Positions 53,525-61,345 of a DNA stretch of 64,000 nucleotides are shown here, piece after piece. The first letter of the stretch is position 1. Each line of letters begins with the position of its first letter. Source of the DNA: Mangrovibacterium diazotrophicum (GTDB lineage: Bacteria; Bacteroidota; Bacteroidia; Bacteroidales; Prolixibacteraceae); NCBI RefSeq assembly GCF_003610535.1, contig NZ_RAPN01000001.1, positions 3,831,320-3,895,319 on the forward strand, given 5' to 3'. The translations under genes were made by a program, and so were the position numbers. A model generated the notes under the pieces. That model was not told the origin of the DNA, did no database searches, and worked only from the letters and a program-made list of their open reading frames with translations.

Positions 53525-53555
53525 TTTGGTAGTCATCAAAAAATATCTACTTTTG
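53525..53555 (+). promoter_or_regulatory. Consensus promoter for rplU-rpmA
   Basis: TTTG (53525-53528), a 19-base spacer, and TACTTTTG (53548-53555): both elements of the Bacteroidota primary-sigma promoter match exactly, with textbook spacing. The rplU start is 87 bases further on. Confidence 0.8.
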
Positions 53556-53642
53556 CAGTCCGAAAGTTTCGAGTAGGCTCAAAAAGCGGATTTTATCAAT
53601 AAAGATCCCGCCTTCCGGACAAAATTTTTAAACGTTCAATTG

Positions 53643-53954
53643 ATGTACGCTATTGTAGAAATTGCAGGACAACAATTCCGTGTTGAAAAAGACAAGAAAT
53701 TGTTTGTTCACCGCCTTGAAACAGCTGAAGGCGAAACTGTAGAATTTGAAAAAGTTCTTTTGACTGACAACGATGGTACGATCGCAATTGGTACTCCGGT
53801 TGTTGAAGGTGCAAAAGTAACAGCAAAAGTATTGGAACACCTGAAAGGTGAAAAAGTGATTGTTTTCAAAAAGAAACGTCGTAAGAGTTACAAGAAGAAA
53901 AACGGTCACCGTCAGTACTTGACTCAAATTCAGATTGAAGAAATTATTGGATAA
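53643..53954 (+). CDS. rplU: 50S ribosomal protein L21
   Basis: 103 residues beginning [20 protein letters not shown], the typical start of L21, with the conserved C-terminal basic block [16 protein letters not shown]. The ATG at 53643 is chosen over the TTG just before it. rpmA follows after 21 bases, the nearly universal rplU-rpmA pair. Confidence 0.97.
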   Translation: MYAIVEIAGQQFRVEKDKKLFVHRLETAEGETVEFEKVLLTDNDGTIAIGTPVVEGAKVTAKVLEHLKGEKVIVFKKKRRKSYKKKNGHRQYLTQIQIEEIIG

Positions 53955-53975
53955 CCCTAAAAACATTAATTAACC

Positions 53976-54242
53976 ATGGCTCATAAGAAAGGTGTCGGTA
54001 GTTCGAAGAACGGACGCGAATCGGAAAGTAAACGACTTGGCGTAAAAATCTACGGCGGTCAGGTTTGCAAAGCTGGTAATATCTTGGTACGCCAGCGTGG
54101 TACTGCTCATCATCCTGGTAATAATGTAGGGATCGGTAAAGATCATACTTTGTTTGCCTTGATTGATGGTACTGTTGTTTTCAAAAAGAAAAGAGACAAC
54201 AAATCGTATGTTTCTGTTGAACCCGTTGAGGCAGTAAACTAA
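53976..54242 (+). CDS. rpmA: 50S ribosomal protein L27
   Basis: 88 residues, [20 protein letters not shown] with the glycine-rich start that reaches the peptidyl transferase centre, and [20 protein letters not shown] in the body. There is no N-terminal propeptide of the Firmicutes type, as expected. Co-transcribed with rplU; followed by a terminator. Confidence 0.97.
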   Translation: MAHKKGVGSSKNGRESESKRLGVKIYGGQVCKAGNILVRQRGTAHHPGNNVGIGKDHTLFALIDGTVVFKKKRDNKSYVSVEPVEAVN

Positions 54243-54267
54243 GACGATATTAAAATACGTATAGAGA

Positions 54268-54295
54268 ATCTCCTGTCTTGTTTGAGGCAGGAGAT
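54268..54295 (+). terminator. Terminator after rpmA
   Basis: Stem ATCTCCTGTCT / AGGCAGGAGAT (one T-G pair), loop TGTTTG, then TTTTATTTTAT. 25 bases after the rpmA stop. Confidence 0.85.
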
Positions 54296-54305
54296 TTTTA
54301 TTTTA

Positions 54306-54313
54306 TACATTTG
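54306..54313 (+). promoter_or_regulatory. -7 promoter element for serS
   Basis: TACATTTG, exact TAnnTTTG, 122 bases before the serS start. A TTTG 21 bases upstream lies in the loop of the rpmA terminator (54281-54284). Confidence 0.5.
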
Positions 54314-54435
54314 CCAAGCAAAATAAAAAAGCTATCGTTTTCATTGTTATCGCAGTTATCGTAGTTTGTCTTTGTTGAAACAATACGATACGGCGGAAAG
54401 CAAGAAACAAAGACAACAATAAAAATCTGTGCCTT

Positions 54436-55710
54436 ATGCTCAACTTACGATTTATCCAGGAAAACCCGGACTTGGTTATTGAAAAATTGAAAAAGAAGAA
54501 TTTCGATGCCAGCCAAATTGTTGGTCAAATCATCGATCTGTACAAAACCAAAAACGAAATTCAGGCTAAAGCCGACCAGACGAAAGCCGAAATGAACAAG
54601 CTTTCGAAGGAAATCGGGCAGTTATTCAAAGACGGAAAACAGGCTGAAGCAAATGCAGCCAAAGAACGTACTTCGGAACTTAAGGACAGCATTAAGCAAC
54701 TGGATGATGAGTTCGCTAAAATTGACAGCCAGGTATTTGCGCTGCAGGTGCAATTGCCGAATATTCCAGCTGAGATTGTTCCAGCCGGTAAATCGGCTGA
54801 GGACAACGAGATTGTGAAAACAGGAGGTGAAATTCCGGAGTTGGGCGATCACAAATTACCCCACTGGGAACTGGCTTCAAAATATGACCTGATTGATTTT
54901 GAATTGGGTGTGAAAATTACAGGAGCCGGATTTCCTGTTTACAAAGGAAAAGGTTCTCGTTTGCAACGCGCTTTGATCAACTTCTTTCTGAATGAAGCGC
55001 AAGATGCTGGTTACCTCGAAATTATGCCACCACTGGTGGTGAACGAGGATTCAGGGTTTGGTACAGGACAGTTGCCTGATAAAGAAGGGCAGATGTACCA
55101 CGTTACCGAAGATAACCTTTACCTGATTCCAACAGCGGAGGTTCCGGTAACCAACTTGTATCGTGATGTGATTGTTGAGGCGAAAGAATTGCCAATCAAA
55201 AATACGGCGTACAGTGCCTGTTTCCGTCGCGAAGCTGGTTCGTACGGTAAAGACGTTCGTGGTTTGAACCGTCTGCACCAGTTTGATAAAGTAGAGATTG
55301 TTCAGGTCGCTCACCCGGATAACAGCTATGGTATTTTGGAAGAAATGGTGGCTCACGTTGAAGGACTTGTTAAAAAACTGGGCTTGCCATACCGCATTCT
55401 TCGTTTGTGTGGCGGCGATATGAGTTTCACTTCGGCTTTGACTTACGACTTCGAAGTGTATTCAGCTGCCCAGGAGAAATGGTTGGAAGTTAGTTCTGTT
55501 TCTAACTTCGAGTCGTTCCAGGCAAACCGTTTGAAGCTGCGTTACCGCGACGAGCAAACTAAGAAACCTGTGATTGCACACACGTTGAACGGTAGTGCTT
55601 TAGCTTTGCCACGTATCGTAGCTGCATTGCTCGAAAACAACCAAACTGCTGATGGTATTAAAGTACCAGAAGTATTGGCTCCATTCTGTGGATTTGATCT
55701 GATTAACTAA
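54436..55710 (+). CDS. serS: Seryl-tRNA synthetase
   Basis: Class II synthetase that charges tRNA-Ser, 424 residues. The N-terminal tRNA-binding coiled coil (about 30-105) is rich in Lys/Glu/Ala (DQTKAEMNKLSKEIGQLFKD). Class II motif 2 is CFRREAGSYGKDVRGLNRLHQF (of which FRREAGSYGKD is at about 263-273), and motif 3 is ALALPRIVAALLENNQ (about 393-408). Leader of ~120 bases after its likely promoter; strong terminator after it. Confidence 0.97.
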   Translation: MLNLRFIQENPDLVIEKLKKKNFDASQIVGQIIDLYKTKNEIQAKADQTKAEMNKLSKEIGQLFKDGKQAEANAAKERTSELKDSIKQLDDEFAKIDSQVFALQVQLPNIPAEIVPAGKSAEDNEIVKTGGEIPELGDHKLPHWELASKYDLIDFELGVKITGAGFPVYKGKGSRLQRALINFFLNEAQDAGYLEIMPPLVVNEDSGFGTGQLPDKEGQMYHVTEDNLYLIPTAEVPVTNLYRDVIVEAKELPIKNTAYSACFRREAGSYGKDVRGLNRLHQFDKVEIVQVAHPDNSYGILEEMVAHVEGLVKKLGLPYRILRLCGGDMSFTSALTYDFEVYSAAQEKWLEVSSVSNFESFQANRLKLRYRDEQTKKPVIAHTLNGSALALPRIVAALLENNQTADGIKVPEVLAPFCGFDLIN

Positions 55711-55733
55711 GAAAGCATTCTTACTCGATATTG

Positions 55734-55755
55734 AGGCTGTCCTTCTGGACAGCCT
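55734..55755 (+). terminator. Terminator after serS
   Basis: Perfect 9-base stem AGGCTGTCC / GGACAGCCT, loop TTCT, then TTTTTG. 23 bases after the serS stop. Confidence 0.88.
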
Positions 55756-55970
55756 TTTTTGTTGCCCGTTCGTTGATGAGGATCGCAGTATTCCATGTAT
55801 TTTGTATCAATGTCGATCTGTCGTGGTTAGCGAATGTAACAGGTAGATACGCAAATTCGGCTTGGTTTAAGGCAGTTTCTAGTTGGCTGGTTGAAGTGCC
55901 AACGTTCGTTAAAGCTAGACGATTTTACTTCGATTTTTGCGTCTCAGCGCGCTGCACTTTTATAAAAAAG

Positions 55971-56001
55971 AAAGGATGCAAACCTTGCGGTTGCATCCTT
56001 T
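55971..56001 (-). terminator. Terminator after the TPR lipoprotein gene
   Basis: 13-base stem AAAGGATGCAACC-type with one bulged A, loop TTGC; on the minus strand it is followed by CTTTTTTATAAAA. Between this and the serS terminator (55756-55970) I see nothing functional. Confidence 0.82.
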
Positions 56002-56046
56002 GAATCTTATTCTGACCCGTTCGGATCAGGAATTCTCAAGTTGAGA

Positions 56047-57801
56047 TTATTTTACAATTTCCTGGAAACGTGGTTCGTCGAAATATTTCGCGAATTCCAT
56101 GTCAGTTGCAATAGTCGGTTTCAAGTCAGCATTCATTGATACTGCTTTTTCCAGACTTTCGTACATCAGGTTTTCTTTAGCAGTGCGTGCACCAACTACA
56201 GCTTTGAAGTATTCAGTCATGTAGCAACCTTCCCATGGGCAGTTTTCCAATGCTTTCAACGCACCAGTGTTGTCGCCTGCCATCAATTTAGCCAAACCTT
56301 CGTTAGGAGTGTTTGAACCGTCAAGCAATTTTGCTGCTTTTTCGTATTCGCCTTTTTTGATTGCAACGATACCCAAGTTGTTGTTTACTTCAGGACCTGC
56401 GCCAGAAGCAGCACCGAACAATTCTTCAGCTTTAGCAACATCGCCGGCAACCAAAGCGCAAGCACCCAAGTTGTTTTTGATGATTGGTTCGCTAGGAGCC
56501 AATGATTCAGCTTTTTCGAACAATGGTTTTGCTTCGGCAAATTTCATTTGCTGAGCCAATACCATACCTTCGTTGTTGTAACCTCTCCAGTCGTTTGGAT
56601 AAACTTCGGTGAAAGATTTGTAGATTGACAATTGTTTGTTTTTGTCGTCTGTCAATGTTGCAGCGTACAACAATTCTGCTGGGTTCAATGAAGCAGGATC
56701 TGTAGCAGCCAAGGCAGCAATTTCCTCGTCAGTTTTACCAATCAAGTCAACACTTGCAGTAATTTTTGCACGACGAAGTTGTGGAAGAATATCATCAGCT
56801 ACAGCTGTGAAAGCTGAAGACAAGTTTTTGATTTCACGTTCGCGAACTTCAGGATCTGAATACATAGACAATACGCGCAGAATCAATTCTTTATCCTGGA
56901 TGTCTGATTTTTCCATCAATTCTTTGAAACCATCCCAGTCTTCAGGAGTAAATTTAGATTTCAACTCAGCTTCGATTTTTGCTTTCTTCAGCTGGCTTTC
57001 AACGTATTTGCTTGAAGTACCTTCACGTCTTTCAGACAGTTTAGTGTTTAATTCAAGTTCACCGTCAGGTGATGCATAAGCAGATACTTCCACGCCTTTC
57101 AGCTCTTTGCGTTCTGCTTCGTAAGCATCTTTTGTATATTCTTTCAATTTCTCGATATCTTCTTTTTTCAACTCGCTGTTTCTCAATACAGCACTGTTGA
57201 TCAAATATTTGATATCAGTTGTATATGTGTCAGGAACGATTCTTTGGAATGGGTCGATGTTTGGATCGTAAACACCGGTTGTGTTTTTCTCACGTTGAAC
57301 ACCCAGGATTGGGAACGGGAAGTTAACAACTAAAGAAGGAGTTGCAATAACACCGTCGGCTACTTTGATTGGTTCGAAATCAACGCTCTTAGCACCTTTT
57401 GAGGCAGTCATGCGGATTTCCAACTCTGATTTTCTCATGTCGGCAGTATATGGAACACCGTCTTTGTAGCTAAAGTTACCGCCGTTTGTGTAGCTGATCA
57501 CTTTATTGTTTCCACTCACTTTTTCTCCCTGTACAGTAACAGGCTCGTAGGCAGTTTCTCCGCCTTCATACACCAAAACCGGTGTGGCAACGATTGTTGC
57601 TTTTTTGTTGAAATACTTTGAAGGGAATACACCGTCGATAGCAACATCTACGTCACCTCCGTGTTCTTCCAAAACTTCAGGAGTTACTTTGAAGCTGATA
57701 TCATCAGCATTCTTTTTCATTTTTTGAAGACTCGCACAGCTCGATAAAACCACCGATGCCAGTGCAACAGAAGCTAGTGATTTAAAGTTAAAATGTTTCA
57801 T
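56047..57801 (-). CDS. TPR-containing lipoprotein, OmpA-like middle region
   Basis: 584 residues from ATG 57801, which begins a signal MKHFNFKSLASVALASVVLS with lipobox LSSC; the upstream in-frame ATG adds no signal and is unlikely. After a beta-rich N-terminal part (about 40-190) come ~90 residues that look OmpA/SPOR-like (EVSAYASPDGELELNTKLSE: the residues around YASPDG and SERR suggest peptidoglycan binding). The C-terminal third (about 380-540) has TPR-like repeats such as NNEGMVLAQQMKFAEAKPLF. Codon use suggests high expression. Probably a periplasmic or outer-membrane scaffold; function unknown. Confidence 0.8.
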   Translation of the reverse strand: MKHFNFKSLASVALASVVLSSCASLQKMKKNADDISFKVTPEVLEEHGGDVDVAIDGVFPSKYFNKKATIVATPVLVYEGGETAYEPVTVQGEKVSGNNKVISYTNGGNFSYKDGVPYTADMRKSELEIRMTASKGAKSVDFEPIKVADGVIATPSLVVNFPFPILGVQREKNTTGVYDPNIDPFQRIVPDTYTTDIKYLINSAVLRNSELKKEDIEKLKEYTKDAYEAERKELKGVEVSAYASPDGELELNTKLSERREGTSSKYVESQLKKAKIEAELKSKFTPEDWDGFKELMEKSDIQDKELILRVLSMYSDPEVREREIKNLSSAFTAVADDILPQLRRAKITASVDLIGKTDEEIAALAATDPASLNPAELLYAATLTDDKNKQLSIYKSFTEVYPNDWRGYNNEGMVLAQQMKFAEAKPLFEKAESLAPSEPIIKNNLGACALVAGDVAKAEELFGAASGAGPEVNNNLGIVAIKKGEYEKAAKLLDGSNTPNEGLAKLMAGDNTGALKALENCPWEGCYMTEYFKAVVGARTAKENLMYESLEKAVSMNADLKPTIATDMEFAKYFDEPRFQEIVK

Positions 57802-57883
57802 TGTAGCATTATTATAAAGATTAATCTTTTCAACCCTCACGAATATACAAATTTTGTCGATTATATATCCGTACATAAAGGCT

Positions 57884-58525
57884 CTATTCTCCTAATATTA
57901 TCCGGTTTATACCCGGAGCATATTTTGCATCAAATATAGTACCAAGAATCTTTGTGAAATCATTGCTATCATTGACAAAGTCGATGTTGCTTGTGTCAAT
58001 CAGCAAGATAGGAAAATCGGGGTTTTGCTTGAAGTAGGCGAAGTATCCTTTCTCAATTTGAGAAAGATATTCCACACTGATATTCTGCTCGTAATCCCGC
58101 CCTCTTTTACGGATATTTTTTAAAAGGTTTTCGGGTGTTTGATGGAGAAAAACATAGAGGTCGGGCTTTGGAATGCGGTCGTATATGATGCTGAAAAAGC
58201 GCTGGTAGAGCTGGTACTCGTCTTCGCGAAGTGTATTCTGCGCAAAAATGAGGCTTTTTACAAAATAGTAGTCCGATACCAAAAAGGAACTGAACAGTTC
58301 GAATTCCCGGATATGTTTGTTCAATTGGTTGTAGCGATCGGCCAAAAATGACATCTCCAACGGGAAGGCGTATTTATCCTGCTCCACGTAGAATTTCGGA
58401 AGAAAGGGGTTGTCCTCGAAACCTTCGAGCAACATTCGGGCTCCAAACTTCTTCGAAATCATTTTTGTCAGGGTCGTTTTCCCCGAACCAATATTTCCTT
58501 CAATGACCAAATAATTGATATCCAT
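57884..58525 (-). CDS. Deoxynucleoside kinase (dCK/dGK family)
   Basis: Phosphorylates deoxynucleosides for salvage. 213 residues. P-loop IEGNIGSGKTTLTKMI (about 8-23), the ERS-like region replaced by Asp-Arg-Tyr in FLADRYNQL (about 60-68), the LID-type RKRGRDYEQNIS (about 137-148), and PDLYVFLHQTPENLL. Specificity (deoxyadenosine versus deoxyguanosine) cannot be called. The start codon lies only 2 bases after the T-run of an upstream terminator. Confidence 0.88.
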   Translation of the reverse strand: MDINYLVIEGNIGSGKTTLTKMISKKFGARMLLEGFEDNPFLPKFYVEQDKYAFPLEMSFLADRYNQLNKHIREFELFSSFLVSDYYFVKSLIFAQNTLREDEYQLYQRFFSIIYDRIPKPDLYVFLHQTPENLLKNIRKRGRDYEQNISVEYLSQIEKGYFAYFKQNPDFPILLIDTSNIDFVNDSNDFTKILGTIFDAKYAPGINRIILGE

Positions 58526-58527
58526 GC

Positions 58528-58562
58528 AAAAAAAATCCCGGCATCAAAAAATTTACCGGGAT
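58528..58562 (-). terminator. Terminator between prolyl oligopeptidase and deoxynucleoside kinase genes
   Basis: On the minus strand: stem ATCCCGG / CCGGGAT (58562-58556 and 58541-58535) around a 14-base A/T-rich loop, then seven T (58534-58528). The kinase ATG (58525) comes 2 bases later. Confidence 0.8.
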
Positions 58563-58602
58563 CTAAAAATACATTTATTAAAGTACTTAGCGAATTTTTC
58601 CG

Positions 58603-60702
58603 CTAGATTTTCATTCCTAAATGGTAAAATGTGAACGACCAAACATCGGTGTATTCCTCAATGATTTTGGTTGTCGGCTTACCGGCACCGTGTCCCGCTT
58701 TAGTGTCAATCCGGATTAAAGCCGGCAACTCGCTGTTGGCCAGTTCCTGCATGCGGGCAGCGTATTTGAAAGAGTGAGCCGGAACAACACGATCATCGTG
58801 ATCGGCAGTGGTAACCAGGATCGCCGGGTAGTTGGTGTTGGCTTTAATGTTGTGGTATGGCGAATAGTTGTAGAGGTACTTGAACATCTCCTCGCTATCG
58901 TCACTGCGGCCATAATCGCCAGCCCAGGCCCAGCCAATGGTGAAGTTCTGGTAACGCAACATGTCGAGCACACCAACTGCAGGAAGTGCAACCTTGAACA
59001 GGTCGGGGCGTTGGTTGATAACTGCGCCAACCAGTAGTCCACCGTTCGAACCGCCCATCAGAGCCAGTTTATCCGGGTTCGTATATTTTGTTGTAACCAG
59101 GTATTCGGCTGCTGCTATACAATCATCGAACACGTTTTGCTTTTGCAGTTTGGTTCCGGCTTTGTGCCATTCTTCACCGTACTCGCCGCCGCCGCGCAGG
59201 TTGGCAATAGCCAATACGCCGCCGTTCTCCAGTAATACCATTCGGGTTGAAGAATAAGACGGAGTGAGGCTGATGTTGAAACCGCCGTAGCCATAAAGCA
59301 ATGTTGGATTATTTCCATCCAGCTCAATACCTTTTTTGTGTACAATAAACATTGGCACTTTCGTGCTGTCTTTTGACGTGTAAAACGCTTGCTTCACGAC
59401 GAAATCATCCGGGTTGAAGCCAACTTTCGGCCGGAAATAAAGCTTCATCTCCTTGGTCTCGTAGTTGTATTGGTAGATTTCGCCCGGGGTGTTGAACGAG
59501 GTGTAGCTGAAGAATGATTCTGTTTCGTCTTTTTCGCCCGTGAATTCACCAACCGTACCGATTCCCGGAAGCTGTAGTTCATAGTCAAGCTTTCCATCTG
59601 CATGATACACTTCAACGACATTGTGTGCATCTTTCATGTATTGCGCTACAATTTGTCCGGCGTGGAACGAGGCTGATTCCAGTACATTTTCCTGTTCCGG
59701 TAAAATCTCGGTCCAGTTTTCTTCTGCGGGATGCGCAAAATCAATTTTGACCAGGCGGTATCTTGGAGCTTTATAATTTGTTTTGATGTAGAGTTGATCG
59801 CCGATATTATCCACAAGGTCGAAGTCGTATTCGTAACTTTCCATCAACGAAACAAACTCGTTTTTAGGGTTCGAAAGATCTTTCACCATTAAGGCATTTC
59901 CACTCGTGCCTTCGCTGGATGATAGTATCAGGAAACGCTTGTCCTCGGTGATACCAGCTCCCCACATCCGCTTGGAATGTTCGAGATCTTCTTTCACAAG
60001 GACGTCTTCCGATTGTGGTGTCCCTATCTTGTGGTAATAAACTTTCTGAAATTCATTCAATTTCGACAACTCGCTGCCAGCTTCAGGCTCATCGTACCGA
60101 CTGTAGAAAATGCCACCATCGTACCAGGCAAGGCCCGAAAATTTCACCCACATGAGGTGGTCATCCAGAGATCTGCCGGTTTCGATGTCCTTTACAAAAA
60201 CTTCGTTCCAGTCCGACCCGCTGCGTGCGATCGAGTAAACAAGGTACTTTGCGTCGTCCGAAATTTTCATGGTCGAGAGGGCAATGGTGCCATCTTCCGA
60301 CAATTGATTCGGGTCGAGTAACACGCTGGCTTCTCCGTTCAGTGAATCAGTCATGTACAAAACGCTTTGGTTTTGCAAGCCGTCGTTTTTGAAGAAGAAA
60401 TATTTGTTTCCTTTTTTCGAAGGTGTGCCAATGCGCTCGTAGTTTAAAAAGTCAGTCAGTTGCTGGCTGATTTTATCGCGGTTAGGCAGCTTACTTAAAT
60501 AGCCAAAAGTAACTTCGTTCTGCTCTTTAACCCATTCTTCGGTTTCGGGTGCAGTATCATTTTCCAACCAGCGGTAGGGGTCTTCAACGACAGTTCCAAA
60601 ATAGTCGTCGGTTATATCCTGCTTCTTGGTTGTCGGGTAATTCAGTTTCTGATTACATGATGCCATAAGGGTCAATGTAAGTAAGTAGATTAATCTTTTC
60701 AT
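58603..60702 (-). CDS. Prolyl oligopeptidase (S9A), secreted
   Basis: 699 residues. Cleaves after proline in short peptides. Lipoprotein-like start ending LMASC (Cys near 16), seven-bladed beta-propeller (about 60-400; N-terminal VVEDPYRWLEND is the family hallmark), then the alpha/beta-hydrolase domain. Catalytic triad: serine in MGGSNGGLLVGAV, aspartate in TTADHDDRVVPAHS, histidine in TKAGHGAGKPT. Complete, so presumably active in the periplasm. Confidence 0.94.
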   Translation of the reverse strand: MKRLIYLLTLTLMASCNQKLNYPTTKKQDITDDYFGTVVEDPYRWLENDTAPETEEWVKEQNEVTFGYLSKLPNRDKISQQLTDFLNYERIGTPSKKGNKYFFFKNDGLQNQSVLYMTDSLNGEASVLLDPNQLSEDGTIALSTMKISDDAKYLVYSIARSGSDWNEVFVKDIETGRSLDDHLMWVKFSGLAWYDGGIFYSRYDEPEAGSELSKLNEFQKVYYHKIGTPQSEDVLVKEDLEHSKRMWGAGITEDKRFLILSSSEGTSGNALMVKDLSNPKNEFVSLMESYEYDFDLVDNIGDQLYIKTNYKAPRYRLVKIDFAHPAEENWTEILPEQENVLESASFHAGQIVAQYMKDAHNVVEVYHADGKLDYELQLPGIGTVGEFTGEKDETESFFSYTSFNTPGEIYQYNYETKEMKLYFRPKVGFNPDDFVVKQAFYTSKDSTKVPMFIVHKKGIELDGNNPTLLYGYGGFNISLTPSYSSTRMVLLENGGVLAIANLRGGGEYGEEWHKAGTKLQKQNVFDDCIAAAEYLVTTKYTNPDKLALMGGSNGGLLVGAVINQRPDLFKVALPAVGVLDMLRYQNFTIGWAWAGDYGRSDDSEEMFKYLYNYSPYHNIKANTNYPAILVTTADHDDRVVPAHSFKYAARMQELANSELPALIRIDTKAGHGAGKPTTKIIEEYTDVWSFTFYHLGMKI

Positions 60703-60768
60703 CTGTAAAATTCTTGATCCGTAAAAGTTGTAACATGAGTTTCATATGTACAACAGGATCTTGAATCA

Positions 60769-61254
60769 TTACAGAATTTTTTCGGAATCGCGTATTTTTC
60801 GATCTTTTCGGCCGCCAATTATTTGGCCGGTAACAACACCGATGGCGAAAGCCGGCGAATAGAAAACGACTTTCTCGATGGAAGGGAACGCAAAGGTTAG
60901 CATGAATGCAGCGAGCATGAATCCCAATGTCCAGTAGGCCGATTGTGTATACGTATGATAATATGGTGGGTAGAAGCCGTGCGCTTTCCGCATGTGGTCG
61001 TTAACGCCTGATTGAATCCGATCCAATTCACGTCTTTCTTTTCCAGGTGTTTGAACCGCCGTAACAACGTCGTCCGCCATCTTTTCCATTTCATTCCGAT
61101 AGGAATAACATTCGCGGCATTTCGGTGCAAAACCATCTATACGTTCGGCATTTCGCAGATATTCTTCGACCCGGAAAAAACGCAAATCGCGTTCCTTCGC
61201 ACCTTGCAGTTGGCCAACTACTTTCTTTTCAAATCCGGGGTACCAATTTTCCAT
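60769..61254 (-). CDS. Small membrane protein with CxxC motif
   Basis: 161 residues: a soluble basic N-terminal half with PKCRECYSYRNEMEK (CxxC near 42-45, possible metal or redox site), then a hydrophobic helical hairpin (about 105-122 and 130-147) and a charged end (GGRKDRKIRDSEKIL). Not recognised. Downstream of pnp but separated by a terminator at 61300, so probably has its own promoter. A similarly short gene cannot be ruled out as part of the pnp region's read-through. Confidence 0.6.
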   Translation of the reverse strand: MENWYPGFEKKVVGQLQGAKERDLRFFRVEEYLRNAERIDGFAPKCRECYSYRNEMEKMADDVVTAVQTPGKERRELDRIQSGVNDHMRKAHGFYPPYYHTYTQSAYWTLGFMLAAFMLTFAFPSIEKVVFYSPAFAIGVVTGQIIGGRKDRKIRDSEKIL

Positions 61255-61299
61255 TCCCTGTTTTGTTAGTTCAAAATTGAATTCAAAAATAAGGCAAAA

Positions 61300-61325
61300 A
61301 AAATGCCCGCAAAAGCAGGCATTTT
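61300..61325 (-). terminator. Terminator after pnp
   Basis: Stem AAAATGCC / GGCATTTT with an inner GC/GC pair across one mismatch, loop AAAA; on the minus strand it is followed by TTTTTGCC. Within 46 bases of the pnp stop. Confidence 0.75.
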
Positions 61326-61345
61326 ATTCTATTTATGAAACTGAA

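Noticed and set aside
55731-56003. 90-codon open frame between serS and the TPR lipoprotein gene
   Set aside because: It runs through both terminator hairpins of the flanking genes, and its residue composition looks like random translation (many Trp, Phe, Arg).
60686-60702. Shared AGATTAATCTTTTCA at the prolyl oligopeptidase start and upstream of the TPR lipoprotein (palindrome 57816-57829)
   Set aside because: In the first gene the bases are coding for the signal peptide; a shared A/T-rich string of this length is weak evidence of a common operator.
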